From: an uncultured Bacteroides sp.
GTDB lineage: Bacteria; Bacteroidota; Bacteroidia; Bacteroidales; Bacteroidaceae
Direction of reading: 5' to 3'
Assembly: GCA_900546645.1 (NCBI GenBank)
Contig: URDR01000053.1
Coordinates: forward strand, 1 to 21,187
Length of the DNA stretch: 21,187 bases
This document shows, one piece after another, positions 1-8,018 of the stretch. Under the pieces are notes generated by a model. That model made no database searches, was not told the DNA's origin, and was given only the letters and a program-made list of their open reading frames with translations. Position numbers and translations under genes: made by a program. The number at the start of each line of letters is the position of its first letter. Position 1 is the first letter of the stretch.

Positions 1-68
1 GGTACATTGAAGTCCACACGAACGATTGCCTTTTTGCCGGCAAAGTTGAATTTGTCAATAGTCATCAT
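1..68 (-). CDS. pgk: Phosphoglycerate kinase, N-terminal fragment (gene runs off the left edge)
   Basis: Glycolytic enzyme that transfers phosphate from 1,3-bisphosphoglycerate to ADP in the cytoplasm. Only 22 codons are in the window. They read MMTIDKFNFAGKKAIVRVDF and then NV, matching the conserved Pgk N-terminus with the substrate-binding VRVDFNVP segment. Two ATGs lie side by side (68 and 65). The one at 68 is chosen because, from memory, Bacteroides Pgk begins M-x-T-I-D. A TAnnTTTG element sits about 60 bases upstream. The terminator of the upstream fadL-like gene separates the two genes, so pgk probably has its own transcript. Confidence 0.9.
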   Translation of the reverse strand, partial: MMTIDKFNFAGKKAIVRVDFNV

Positions 69-126
69 AATCTTACTGTTTTAAGTATGTTTAAATTGTT
101 TTTTTATTGTTTCTTAAGTCGCAGCG

Positions 127-134
127 CAAAGTTA
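127..134 (-). promoter_or_regulatory. Putative pgk promoter -7 element
   Basis: On the minus strand this reads TAACTTTG, an exact match to the Bacteroidota -7 consensus TAnnTTTG. It lies 58 bases before the pgk start codon. A TTTG at 151-154 could be the -33 element, but its 16-base spacing is shorter than usual. The rest of 69-267 shows no gene. Confidence 0.55.
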
Positions 135-267
135 AGAAAAAAATGAAAAGCAAAGGAAAAAGAGAGGGTTATTTTCGCAGGCTTTGTTATTTTCGGTTAA
201 AAGGGAAGGTTCAGAAAGAGGTTGGAGAGAAGCTGGTGGACGGGTTATTCCGAATCTTTTTGTGTAT

Positions 268-316
268 AAAGAAAAAGCTCCGGTAATCCGGCTGGTTAAA
301 GCCGAAAGACCGGAGC
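268..316 (-). terminator. Intrinsic terminator of the FadL-like gene
   Basis: Outer arms GCTCCGGT (277-284) and ACCGGAGC (309-316) pair perfectly, with an inner CGGC/GCCG stem at 289-292/301-304. Read on the minus strand, the stem is followed by TTTTTCTTT (276-268). It lies 72 bases after the stop codon of the FadL-like gene and isolates it from pgk. Confidence 0.88.
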
Positions 317-387
317 GAGGTTAAGCTAACACTTGCATGTGATTAAAAATAGTGTCTAACATTATGAAAGAGGAGAGATTGCATTTC

Positions 388-1716
388 TTAGAAACGGTAA
401 TTCAAGCTCAAACCGAATACTTTATTGCTGCGGCTATAAAGGTCAGTTCCTGGAATCCCTGTGTTGTTATAGCTTTCTGACTTTTTCTCATAATCGCTGT
501 ATTTGGTCCAGAAATATCCGGCATCCATACTCCATGCTTCGTTCAGGTTGATGCGTGCCCCTACGCCTATCGAGTAAGAGTCGCAGTAGAAGCTGGTATC
601 GGTTTGGAAGCGGTCGCTTAATCCGTAATTGGTTTTTTGGAAACCTCCACTGATGGTGAGGTGTTTATCAATATCCCATTCCAGTCCGGCAAGATATTCA
701 TGCGTTCCGTGTTTCAAATGTTTTTGGCGGTCGTTTAACATACCTGCATGTTTGTCATCAAAGAAGTGATATTCCACCGATGCACGCAGCGTAGGCAAGA
801 TGGAATAGCTGGCAGCCACGCTCAGGAAAGCCGGTATGTCATGCGGAGTCTGTTCTCCATCGGCATAAGGTTTCAGCAGCGGTTTCGCTTCTTCCGGAGC
901 TTTCAATGTCTCTGTTTTGTTTTCGATGTTCAAGTTGGTTAGGAATTCATATTTGGCAGCAAAATTCCATTTACCCACCTTGGCGTCCAGACCGATAATT
1001 GGAGTAATACCCCATCCGCTTTGGTCGCAGTCGAGTGCCAAGTCTATAATCTGTGTTCCGCCCAGCTGGGGAACTTCTTTTTTTACCGTGGCGGTCAGAT
1101 AACCTTCATATCCACTTTTTACATAATTCATACGTCCTCCGACGAAGGCGCTCAGCCAGTCGTTGATTTTGTAAGTTAATCCTAACTGTACGCCGTAAAT
1201 ATATTGTTTTCCGTCCATGGCAGTATTAAGGTCGTACATAGAAGGATTCAATTGGCCTTTTGTGGATTTGGTGATAGCCCCGATAGCCAGTGCGTTAAAC
1301 ATCGGCAGACCGTTGTCGAACGAAGCTTTTCCTCCTCCTCCGTTAATGGCAAAAGAAGTAGAGATAGTCCAGTCTCCTCTTTTATATAATCCATGGAAAG
1401 AAGGAATGATAGGTGCAGATGCAGTACCTTTGAAATATTGAGACGTTTCTTTGTCCATGGTCCAAAGTTTGGTCGTTGCAGTAATTTCACGTGTCTGGTA
1501 AGCACTTTGTCCGGTGAGTGATAAATAAAAGCCGTCTTTAGGCAAGAAGGCAAGTCCGGCCGGATTGCTGTAAATTCCATCTACATCAATAGAAGCACCA
1601 CGTGCCACCATACGTAAGAATGCAGCATTTTGATTCGTGTTTGTCAGATAGTCTCCCGCAAAAGTTGGTAATGAAACGATTAGTGCCGTTGTACCAATGA
1701 GTAACTTTTTTTTCAT
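388..1716 (-). CDS. OmpP1/FadL-family outer-membrane transport protein
   Basis: 442 residues. Residues 1-20 are a signal peptide (MKKK, hydrophobic stretch, then TFA/G). The mature N-terminus carries the FadL-type hatch region, with N-Q-N-A-A-F-L-R followed by the hallmark G-x-YSNPAG (NPAG at 51-54). The rest is alternating beta-barrel sequence and the chain ends in the aromatic Phe typical of Bam substrates. Family members move long-chain fatty acids or other hydrophobic compounds across the outer membrane; the substrate here cannot be told from sequence. It is a single-gene unit with its own promoter (1745-1776) and terminator (268-316). The Met at 1716 is followed directly by the signal peptide, so the start is secure. 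The family call is strong; the ligand is unknown. Confidence 0.9.
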   Translation of the reverse strand: MKKKLLIGTTALIVSLPTFAGDYLTNTNQNAAFLRMVARGASIDVDGIYSNPAGLAFLPKDGFYLSLTGQSAYQTREITATTKLWTMDKETSQYFKGTASAPIIPSFHGLYKRGDWTISTSFAINGGGGKASFDNGLPMFNALAIGAITKSTKGQLNPSMYDLNTAMDGKQYIYGVQLGLTYKINDWLSAFVGGRMNYVKSGYEGYLTATVKKEVPQLGGTQIIDLALDCDQSGWGITPIIGLDAKVGKWNFAAKYEFLTNLNIENKTETLKAPEEAKPLLKPYADGEQTPHDIPAFLSVAASYSILPTLRASVEYHFFDDKHAGMLNDRQKHLKHGTHEYLAGLEWDIDKHLTISGGFQKTNYGLSDRFQTDTSFYCDSYSIGVGARINLNEAWSMDAGYFWTKYSDYEKKSESYNNTGIPGTDLYSRSNKVFGLSLNYRF

Positions 1717-1744
1717 TTGTTGATTTTCTTAATAAAATTTTGCG

Positions 1745-1776
1745 CAAAGATAGGCCTAAAATGCACATGTTCCAAA
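1745..1776 (-). promoter_or_regulatory. Promoter of the FadL-like gene
   Basis: Minus strand: -7 element TATCTTTG (1752-1745) and -33 element TTTG (1776-1773), 20 bases apart. This is a full match to the Bacteroidota primary-sigma consensus, about 29 bases before the start codon. Confidence 0.75.
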
Positions 1777-2152
1777 ATTTTGTGTTGTATTTTGTATTAA
1801 AACGGTTTATTTGAAATTGTTTTAAGTGAAACGATGTGTTTTGAAACGTGTTTCCCGGAGTTTTTTCAGCCAATCAAACAGCAGGTTTAACGGGTGGATG
1901 TGCTTGTGGAAAGTACCGTAGGATGGCACAGGGGAAGTGACAGAAAACAACAAGGCATTTTATGAAAGACGCCTATTCGTCTGGTTTTAAATGCAGAGCG
2001 TTTTCTTTTGAATGTCAAGGCGTTTTGGCGGTGACTGGAGAACAGTTGAAACTACCTCGTGCAGAGATTGGTAACTCCTTCCGGCAGGGCCTTAGGCTGG
2101 AAAATTCAAGGGGTATGAGGGATACTGATTAGGATAACAAGGAGAAAAAACG
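1777..2152. other. Intergenic region between divergent FadL-like and MATE genes, no gene seen
   Basis: No open reading frame here has a plausible start or family signature. The left part (1804-1850) holds short degenerate units of the form GTTTnnnTGAAACG. The stretch around 1951-2030 holds further GGC(G/A)TTTT words. These resemble decayed copies of the tandem repeat at 16472-16541, but the match is weak. Confidence 0.4.
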
Positions 2153-2160
2153 TATCTTTG
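2153..2160 (+). promoter_or_regulatory. Promoter -7 element of the MATE gene
   Basis: TATCTTTG, an exact TAnnTTTG match, lies 39 bases before the ATG at 2200. It decides the start codon: the longer reading frame beginning at TTG 2158 would start inside the promoter. No convincing -33 element is visible. Confidence 0.65.
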
Positions 2161-2199
2161 CATATCTTTTTTTACTTACTAATCACCAAAATTTATTTT

Positions 2200-3522
2200 A
2201 TGTACACCAATAAAGAAATCTGGAATGTAACTTATCCTATTTTCTTGGGGCTTTTGGCGCAAAATGTAATCAATGTAACCGATACGGCTTTTTTGGGCCA
2301 TGTGGGCGAAGTGGCTTTAGGAGCTGCCGCCATGGGTGGACTATTATATATATGTGTCTATACGATAGCTTTTGGATTTAGTATTGGTTCTCAGATTTTG
2401 ATTGCCCGCCGTAACGGGGAAGGTAATTTTCATGCCATCGGACCTGTGATGTGGCAGGGAACGGCTTTCAGCTTTGCCATGGCTGTGGCTCTGTTGGTCG
2501 GGATGTCTTTTTCTGCCGGTCCGCTCATTCGTATGCTTATTACCTCGGATACCATTTATCATGCGACGTATGATTTTTTCACCTGGCGTATATGGGGCTT
2601 CTTGTTTGCTTTCGTAAATGTGATGTTTCGGGCACTATACATCGGGATAACCCGCACAAAGACACTTACGCTCAATGCAGTGGTAATGGCTGTTATCAAT
2701 GTATTCCTTGACTATGTTCTGGTTTTCGGAGAACTGGGATTTCCTGAGATGGGAGTAAGAGGAGCAGCACTGGCGTCTGTCATAGCCGAAGCGGCATCCA
2801 CTCTCTTCTTCTTTATATATACTTATACTAAAGTAGACCGTAGGAAATACAGGCTGAATCATTTTGGCAGCTTTGATCCTGCAATGGTGTTGCGTATTTT
2901 GCGTATATCTTGTTTTACGATGGTTCAATACTTCTTGGCAATGGCCATTTGGTTTGTATTTTTTATGGCACTGGAACGGTTGGGGCAGCGTCAGCTGGCT
3001 ATAGCGAATATCGTGCGGAGTGTGTATATCGTATTGCTGATACCGGTTCAGGCGCTATCTACCACGGCTAATACGCTGGTGAGTAACCTTATTGGTTCCG
3101 GAGGCTCGTCGCAGGTTATCTGTTTGTTGAAGAAAATAGCAAACATGTCTTTTTTCATTATGCTGATATGTGTGGCGCTTTGTGTGCTTTATCCCGAAGG
3201 AATCTTGTCGGTCTATACCGGTGAGGAAGCTTTGCTTCGTGAATCTGTATCGGCATTGTATGTGGTTTGCGGGGCCATGCTGATTTCTTCGATGGCTAAT
3301 GTGTATTTTAACGGCATATCGGGTACGGGTAACACGCAGGCAGCCCTTGTGCTTGAAGTAGGCGTACAGGTATTCTATGCCTTATATATTATTGCAGTGG
3401 GTATGATTATGCAGGCTCCGGTGGATGTTTGTTATACCACAGAGGTTATTTATTATACTTTGATGCTTACTTTCAGCCTCATTTATCTGAAAAAAGCAAA
3501 ATGGCAGAATAAAAAGATTTGA
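2200..3522 (+). CDS. MATE-family (DinF/NorM-like) multidrug/toxin efflux transporter
   Basis: 440-residue inner-membrane protein, starting MYTNKEIWNVTYPIFLGLLA. It has about twelve hydrophobic helices in two similar halves, as in the MATE fold. The first helix has the family pattern of P followed by a Gln/Asn-rich helix and D-T-A-F-L-G-H-V-G, with A-x-x-x-G and G-S-Q-I-L-I-A-R-x-x-G in helix 2. Family members exchange Na+ or H+ for cationic drugs or metabolites; the substrate is unknown. A longer frame from 2158 is rejected because it overlaps the -7 element. There is no terminator after the stop: the -33 element of the next promoter overlaps the stop codon, so readthrough into ffh is likely. 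Confidence 0.9.
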   Translation: MYTNKEIWNVTYPIFLGLLAQNVINVTDTAFLGHVGEVALGAAAMGGLLYICVYTIAFGFSIGSQILIARRNGEGNFHAIGPVMWQGTAFSFAMAVALLVGMSFSAGPLIRMLITSDTIYHATYDFFTWRIWGFLFAFVNVMFRALYIGITRTKTLTLNAVVMAVINVFLDYVLVFGELGFPEMGVRGAALASVIAEAASTLFFFIYTYTKVDRRKYRLNHFGSFDPAMVLRILRISCFTMVQYFLAMAIWFVFFMALERLGQRQLAIANIVRSVYIVLLIPVQALSTTANTLVSNLIGSGGSSQVICLLKKIANMSFFIMLICVALCVLYPEGILSVYTGEEALLRESVSALYVVCGAMLISSMANVYFNGISGTGNTQAALVLEVGVQVFYALYIIAVGMIMQAPVDVCYTTEVIYYTLMLTFSLIYLKKAKWQNKKI

Positions 3523-3547
3523 GCGTGCCGATTTTTTTGTAATTTTG
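3518..3547 (+). promoter_or_regulatory. ffh promoter
   Basis: -33 TTTG (3518-3521, overlapping the MATE stop codon) and -7 TAATTTTG (3540-3547), with an 18-base spacer. The ffh ATG is 42 bases downstream of the -7 element. Confidence 0.7.
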
Positions 3548-3589
3548 CACCTCGTTGTAAAAGAAGAAATTAAGATAAGATTATAATAT

Positions 3590-4915
3590 ATGTTCGACAA
3601 TTTAAGTGAAAGACTGGAACGGTCATTTAAAATATTGAAAGGTGAAGGTAAAATCACCGAAATCAATGTTGCTGAGACCTTAAAAGATGTACGTCGTGCT
3701 CTATTGGATGCCGACGTTAACTATAAAGTGGCAAAAAACTTTACAGATACAGTAAAGGAGAAAGCTCTTGGACAGAATGTGCTGACAGCGGTAAAGCCGA
3801 GTCAGTTGATGGTGAAGATTGTTCACGATGAGCTGACCGAACTGATGGGAGGTGAAACAGCCGAGATTGAGCTGAAAAACCGTCCGGCTGTGATTCTTAT
3901 GTCGGGCTTGCAAGGTTCTGGTAAAACCACTTTCTCGGGTAAACTGGCCCGTATGCTGAAGGCAAAGAAAAACCGTAAGCCGTTGTTGGTGGCTTGTGAC
4001 GTTTATCGTCCGGCAGCTATCGAACAGCTGAAAGTGTTGGGACAGCAGATTGATGTGCCCGTTTATAGTGAATTGGACAGCAAAGACCCGGTGAAAATAG
4101 CTTTGAGTGCCATTCAGGAAGCGAAGGCAAAAGGCTATGACTTGGTGATCGTCGATACAGCCGGACGTTTGGCTGTGGATGAGCAGATGATGAATGAAAT
4201 CGAAGCTATCAAGCGTGCCATTAATCCGGATGAAACCCTCTTTGTGGTTGACTCAATGACCGGTCAGGATGCGGTAAATACAGCCCGTGAGTTTAATGAA
4301 CGTCTGGATTTTAACGGAGTTGTTCTGACAAAACTTGACGGTGACACGCGTGGCGGTGCGGCACTTTCTATCCGTACAGTGGTGAAAAAACCAATCAAGT
4401 TTGTGGGTACGGGTGAAAAACTGGATGCTATTGACCAGTTCCATCCGGCACGTATGGCCGACCGTATCTTGGGTATGGGTGATATCGTTTCATTGGTTGA
4501 GCGTGCACAGGAACAGTACGATGAAGAAGAAGCAAAGCGTCTTCAGAAGAAGATTCAGAAGAATCAGTTCGACTTTAATGACTTCCTGACCCAGATTCAC
4601 CAAATCAAGAAGATGGGTAACTTGAAAGAGCTTGCATCGATGATTCCGGGGGTAGGTAAGGCAATCAAGGATATTGATATTGATGACAATGCTTTTAAAA
4701 GTATTGAAGCTATTATCTATTCGATGACTCCCGAAGAGCGTACGCGTCCTGAAATCTTGAATGGCAGCCGACGTACACGTATTGCCAAGGGTAGTGGTAC
4801 TACCATTCAAGAGGTAAACCGTCTGTTGAAGCAGTTTGACCAGACTCGTAAGATGATGAAAATGGTTACGGGCAGCAAGATGGCTGGTATGATGCAGAAA
4901 ATGAAGAAAAAATAA
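3590..4915 (+). CDS. ffh: Signal recognition particle GTPase Ffh (SRP54)
   Basis: 441 residues, close to the usual bacterial length. It binds 4.5S RNA and signal sequences and delivers ribosomes to FtsY for co-translational membrane insertion. The N domain occupies about residues 1-85. The GTPase domain has the P-loop GLQGSGKT at 106-113, the DVYRPAAIEQL motif, DTAGRL (G3), TKLDGDTRGGAALS (G4) and the closing G-T-G-E-K. The M domain (about 310-441) has a methionine-rich C-terminal part and the conserved R-x-R-I-A-x-G-S-G RNA-binding segment, ending in basic MQKMKKK. It stands as its own unit, with a promoter overlapping the upstream stop codon and a strong terminator after it. No SRP RNA gene was recognised nearby. 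Confidence 0.97.
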   Translation: MFDNLSERLERSFKILKGEGKITEINVAETLKDVRRALLDADVNYKVAKNFTDTVKEKALGQNVLTAVKPSQLMVKIVHDELTELMGGETAEIELKNRPAVILMSGLQGSGKTTFSGKLARMLKAKKNRKPLLVACDVYRPAAIEQLKVLGQQIDVPVYSELDSKDPVKIALSAIQEAKAKGYDLVIVDTAGRLAVDEQMMNEIEAIKRAINPDETLFVVDSMTGQDAVNTAREFNERLDFNGVVLTKLDGDTRGGAALSIRTVVKKPIKFVGTGEKLDAIDQFHPARMADRILGMGDIVSLVERAQEQYDEEEAKRLQKKIQKNQFDFNDFLTQIHQIKKMGNLKELASMIPGVGKAIKDIDIDDNAFKSIEAIIYSMTPEERTRPEILNGSRRTRIAKGSGTTIQEVNRLLKQFDQTRKMMKMVTGSKMAGMMQKMKKK

Positions 4916-4946
4916 TACCGTTAGAGGGTTTTAATTGATAAATTTA

Positions 4947-4990
4947 GCCTTGATATTCTTTTGGAAAGAAGAGTGTCAAGGCTTTTTTAA
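4947..4990 (+). terminator. Intrinsic terminator of ffh
   Basis: A 14-bp stem (4947-4960 with 4969-4982, two G-T pairs) built on GCCTTGA/TCAAGGC, an 8-base loop, and then TTTTTT. It begins 32 bases after the ffh stop. Confidence 0.92.
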
Positions 4991-5239
4991 TTTTAAGCTC
5001 AGCCGGGTGCAACATGGACCGAACCGCCGAAATAACAGAGCTGGCTTTACATCCTCGGGTTGGGGTTGTTGGTCAGGCTGGCAGTGAAAAGAGATATAAG
5101 GTCTGTGTGTAGCGTTTTTCGAGGTGAAATTTATAAAAAAAACAAGCAGATTTCGCTTCTTAAGGCGGATACGAAAACAGAAAATGCTATTTTTATGAAA
5201 ACAAGTCATCAAAATAGCGAGCAAGCAGAAAAATAGTCG
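4991..5239. other. Intergenic region between ffh and maeB, no gene seen
   Basis: No supported coding sequence. The one notable element is a perfect 8-bp inverted repeat, GCTATTTT (5186-5193) and AAAATAGC (5211-5218), with a 17-base loop, ending where the -33 region of the maeB promoter should begin. Confidence 0.5.
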
Positions 5240-5247
5240 TATATTTG
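5240..5247 (+). promoter_or_regulatory. maeB promoter -7 element
   Basis: TATATTTG, an exact TAnnTTTG match, 28 bases before the ATG. The -33 element is not clear. Confidence 0.65.
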
Positions 5248-5275
5248 TCTTTGTATATGAAAAAATGAAAGTATT

Positions 5276-7564
5276 ATGACTAAAATAACAAAAGAAGCAG
5301 CCTTGCTGTATCACTCACAAGGCAAGCCGGGAAAGATTGAAGTAGTTCCCACTAAACCCTATCAGACGCAACGGGACCTTTCATTGGCTTATTCTCCGGG
5401 AGTAGCCGAACCTTGTCTGGAAATTCAGAAAAATCCGGAAACAGCATACGATTATACCGCTAAAGGAAACTTGGTGGCTGTCATATCAAATGGTACAGCT
5501 GTATTGGGCTTAGGCGATATTGGTGCCGAAAGCGGGAAACCAGTTATGGAAGGTAAAGGATTGCTGTTTAAAATCTATGCCGGAATTGACGTGTTCGATA
5601 TAGAAGTTAATGAAAAAGATCCCGATAAGTTTATTGAAGCAGTAAAGGCAATTGCTCCCACATTCGGAGGTATTAACCTGGAAGATATAAAGGCTCCTGA
5701 GTGTTTTAAGATAGAACAGCGGTTGAAGGAAGAACTCGACATCCCTGTGATGCATGATGATCAGCATGGTACAGCGATTATTTCAAGTGCGGGTTTGTTG
5801 AATGCGCTTGAGGTAGCAGGCAAGAAGATAGAAGATGTGCGGATTGTGGTAAACGGAGCTGGTGCATCGGCGGTATCATGTACCAAACTTTATGTTTCGT
5901 TGGGCGCTCGCCTGGAGAATATTGTCATGCTGGATAGCAAGGGAGTTATCTCAAAGCAGCGTACCGACTTGAATGAGCAGAAAAGATTTTTTGCAACCGA
6001 CCGTACAGATATTCATACCTTGGCTGAGGCAATAAAAGGAGCAGACGTATTCTTGGGATTGTCAAGAGGTAATGTGCTGACTCAGGATATGGTGCGCAGC
6101 ATGGCTGATTATCCTATTGTGTTTGCATTGGCAAATCCTACTCCGGAAATCTCCTACGAAGACGCAATGGCTTCACGTCCGGATGTGTTGATGTCGACAG
6201 GCCGTTCTGATTATCCTAACCAGATTAATAACGTAATCGGATTCCCCTATATTTTCCGTGGGGCACTTGATACACGGGCTAAGGCTATTAATGAAGAAAT
6301 GAAGCTGGCGGCAGTGCGTGCCATTGCAAACTTGGCTAAGAAGCCAGTTCCTGATGTGGTAAACGAAGCATATCATGTCAATAATCTTACTTTCGGACCA
6401 GAGTATTTCATTCCGAAGCCCGTTGACCCTCGTCTGATAACAGAGGTTTCTATGGCTGTAGCTAAGGCTGCCATGGATTCGGGGGTTGCCCGTAAGCAGA
6501 TAACCGATTGGGATGAATATAAGAATCGCTTGCGCGAACTGATGGGGCAGGAAAACAAATTAACTCGTCAGCTGTATGAAACAGCACGCCGTTGTCCTCA
6601 GCGCGTTGTATTTGCTGAAGGTACGCATCCCAATATGTTGAAGGCTGCCGTTGAGGCGAAGTCCGAAGGTATCTGCCAACCGATTATTTTGGGTAATGAG
6701 GAACGTATTGAAAAGTTGGCGAAAGAGTTTGACTTGAATCTTGAAGGAATAGAAATCGTGAACTTGCGTCATGATCGGGAGGCAGAGCGCCGTGAGCGTT
6801 ATGCCCGCATCTTATGTGAAAAACGTGCACGTGAAGGAGCGAACCTGCAAGAAGCAAACGATAAGATGTTTGAACGTAACTATTTCGGTATGATGATGGT
6901 TGAAACCGGAGATGCTGATGCTTTTGTAACCGGACTTTATACCAAATATTCGAACACCATCAAGGTTGCTAAAGAAGTTATCGGCATTCAGCCGGAATAT
7001 AAACACTTCGGAACGATGCACATTTTGAACTCGAAGAAAGGTACTTATTTCATTGCCGATACCTTGATTAATCGTCATCCCGATACGGATACGTTGATTG
7101 ACATTGCAAAATTATCGGCAAAAGCGGTTCGCTTCTTTAATCAGGAACCGGTAATGGCGATGTTGTCTTATTCAAATTTTGGTTCAGACAGCATTGGTAG
7201 TCCGGCTAAGGTGCATGAAGCTATTGCTTATATGCATGAAAATTATCCGGAGCTGGCTGTTGATGGAGAAATGCAGGTGAAATTTGCGCTCGACAATGCC
7301 TTGCGCGATGAAAAATACCCGTTTACTCGCTTGAAGGGGAAAGAGGTGAATACGTTGGTATTCCCGAATCTGAGTTCGGCTAATGCTACTTACCAGCTTA
7401 TCCAGAACATGAGCGAAACAGAAGTAATTGGTCCTATTCAGATGGGATTGAATAAACCGATTCATTTTACCGACATTGAAAGTTCGGTTCGCGACATCGT
7501 GAATATCACGGCTATTGCCTGCATTGATGCAATCGTTGCAAAGAAAATGAAATGTAATGAATAA
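5276..7564 (+). CDS. maeB: NADP-dependent malic enzyme with C-terminal phosphotransacetylase-like domain
   Basis: 762 residues, the length of the MaeB-type fusion (E. coli MaeB is about 759). It oxidatively decarboxylates malate to pyruvate and gives NADPH. The catalytic domain (about 18-150) shows LAYSPGVAEPC with Tyr39 and EGKG with Lys94, the expected general acid and base. Metal ligands lie in NLEDIKAPECF (Glu136/Asp137) and HDDQHGTA. The nucleotide-binding domain has VNGAGASA (192-199), and the malic-enzyme signature FPYIFRGALDTRA is near 322. From about 430 to the end is a PTA_PTB domain. In MaeB this tail is known not to be needed for malic activity and to act in regulation, including by acetyl-CoA. 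Monocistronic by signals: promoter at 5240, terminator at 7576. The NADP preference is inferred from family. Confidence 0.95.
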   Translation: MTKITKEAALLYHSQGKPGKIEVVPTKPYQTQRDLSLAYSPGVAEPCLEIQKNPETAYDYTAKGNLVAVISNGTAVLGLGDIGAESGKPVMEGKGLLFKIYAGIDVFDIEVNEKDPDKFIEAVKAIAPTFGGINLEDIKAPECFKIEQRLKEELDIPVMHDDQHGTAIISSAGLLNALEVAGKKIEDVRIVVNGAGASAVSCTKLYVSLGARLENIVMLDSKGVISKQRTDLNEQKRFFATDRTDIHTLAEAIKGADVFLGLSRGNVLTQDMVRSMADYPIVFALANPTPEISYEDAMASRPDVLMSTGRSDYPNQINNVIGFPYIFRGALDTRAKAINEEMKLAAVRAIANLAKKPVPDVVNEAYHVNNLTFGPEYFIPKPVDPRLITEVSMAVAKAAMDSGVARKQITDWDEYKNRLRELMGQENKLTRQLYETARRCPQRVVFAEGTHPNMLKAAVEAKSEGICQPIILGNEERIEKLAKEFDLNLEGIEIVNLRHDREAERRERYARILCEKRAREGANLQEANDKMFERNYFGMMMVETGDADAFVTGLYTKYSNTIKVAKEVIGIQPEYKHFGTMHILNSKKGTYFIADTLINRHPDTDTLIDIAKLSAKAVRFFNQEPVMAMLSYSNFGSDSIGSPAKVHEAIAYMHENYPELAVDGEMQVKFALDNALRDEKYPFTRLKGKEVNTLVFPNLSSANATYQLIQNMSETEVIGPIQMGLNKPIHFTDIESSVRDIVNITAIACIDAIVAKKMKCNE

Positions 7565-7575
7565 AATGATAAATG

Positions 7576-7614
7576 AAATAGGGAGATGGGGTATATCTTA
7601 TCTCCCTATTTTTA
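7576..7614 (+). terminator. Intrinsic terminator of maeB
   Basis: A 12-bp perfect stem, AAATAGGGAGAT (7576-7587) with ATCTCCCTATTT (7600-7611), extendable by G-T and G-C pairs. The T-run completes at 7613. It starts 11 bases after the stop codon. Confidence 0.88.
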
Positions 7615-7633
7615 ATTTCGCTTAAACAGCATG

Positions 7634-7653
7634 CCTTTATATACCTTTATATA
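7634..7653 (+). repeat. Two tandem copies of a 10-bp AT-rich motif
   Basis: CCTTTATATA occurs twice head to tail (7634-7643, 7644-7653) and is followed by CTTTG. The sequence lies 35 bases before the small gene at 7688. TATACTTTG is one base too long to fit the TAnnTTTG consensus, so it is at best an imperfect promoter. Confidence 0.5.
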
Positions 7654-7687
7654 CTTTGAGTAATCTATTATCTAAAACTGAAGAAAA

Positions 7688-7867
7688 ATGCGAAAACCGT
7701 TAACTCAGGCACAATCTGTTGTGTTGACTTTACTTTGGGCTGCACTTTGTTTTTTAGTACTTACTTCCTCTCCTAAAATAGACGGTCCGTTAGTGGTGAT
7801 GATTGTTATTTCAGGAGCATTGGTTTTTATTCCTGTCATAAAGTCAATGAAGAGAAGAAAACCATAG
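7688..7867 (+). CDS. Small two-helix membrane protein, function unknown
   Basis: 59 residues, beginning MRKPLTQAQSVVLTLLWAAL and ending in the basic tail KSMKRRKP. Two hydrophobic helices (about residues 10-27 and 35-51) are joined by a short polar turn, S-S-P-K-I-D-G. The positive tail suggests a cytoplasmic C-terminus, so both ends would be inside. The Pro-rich turn, the start ATG after a purine-rich GAAGAAAA, and the clean fit between the maeB terminator and the gdhA promoter make it look like a real gene. I do not recognise the family. Its position between maeB and gdhA does not by itself imply a shared function. It has no terminator of its own and could read into gdhA. Confidence 0.72.
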   Translation: MRKPLTQAQSVVLTLLWAALCFLVLTSSPKIDGPLVVMIVISGALVFIPVIKSMKRRKP

Positions 7868-7936
7868 ACATTTAATTATGTTTTAAAAGCTAATTTTGTT
7901 ATTTTGCTCCTTTTGTTTGATTTTTATTGCTTAAAT

Positions 7937-7968
7937 GTTGCATGGATAAAAAATAATCTATATTTTTG
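7937..7968 (+). promoter_or_regulatory. gdhA promoter
   Basis: -33 GTTG (7937-7940) and -7 TATTTTTG (7961-7968), with a 20-base spacer. The ATG follows 50 bases later, so the leader is about 45 bases. A second TAATTTTG at 7891-7898 has no matching -33 element. Confidence 0.68.
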
Positions 7969-8018
7969 TCACATCAAACTAAATGAGATAGTCCAATAAT
8001 TAAAAACGAGAAATTATT

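Noticed and set aside
1586..1873. 95-codon minus-strand frame upstream of and overlapping the FadL-like gene
   Set aside because: It overlaps the signal peptide region in another frame and spans the promoter.
2158..2199. N-terminal extension of the MATE protein (frame open from TTG 2158)
   Set aside because: The first codon lies in the TATCTTTG promoter element, so it cannot be transcribed; the ATG at 2200 gives the normal N-terminus.
4976..5314. 112-codon minus-strand frame covering the ffh-maeB gap
   Set aside because: It starts inside maeB, runs into the ffh terminator, and has Cys/Phe-rich content without any domain; it is an antisense shadow.
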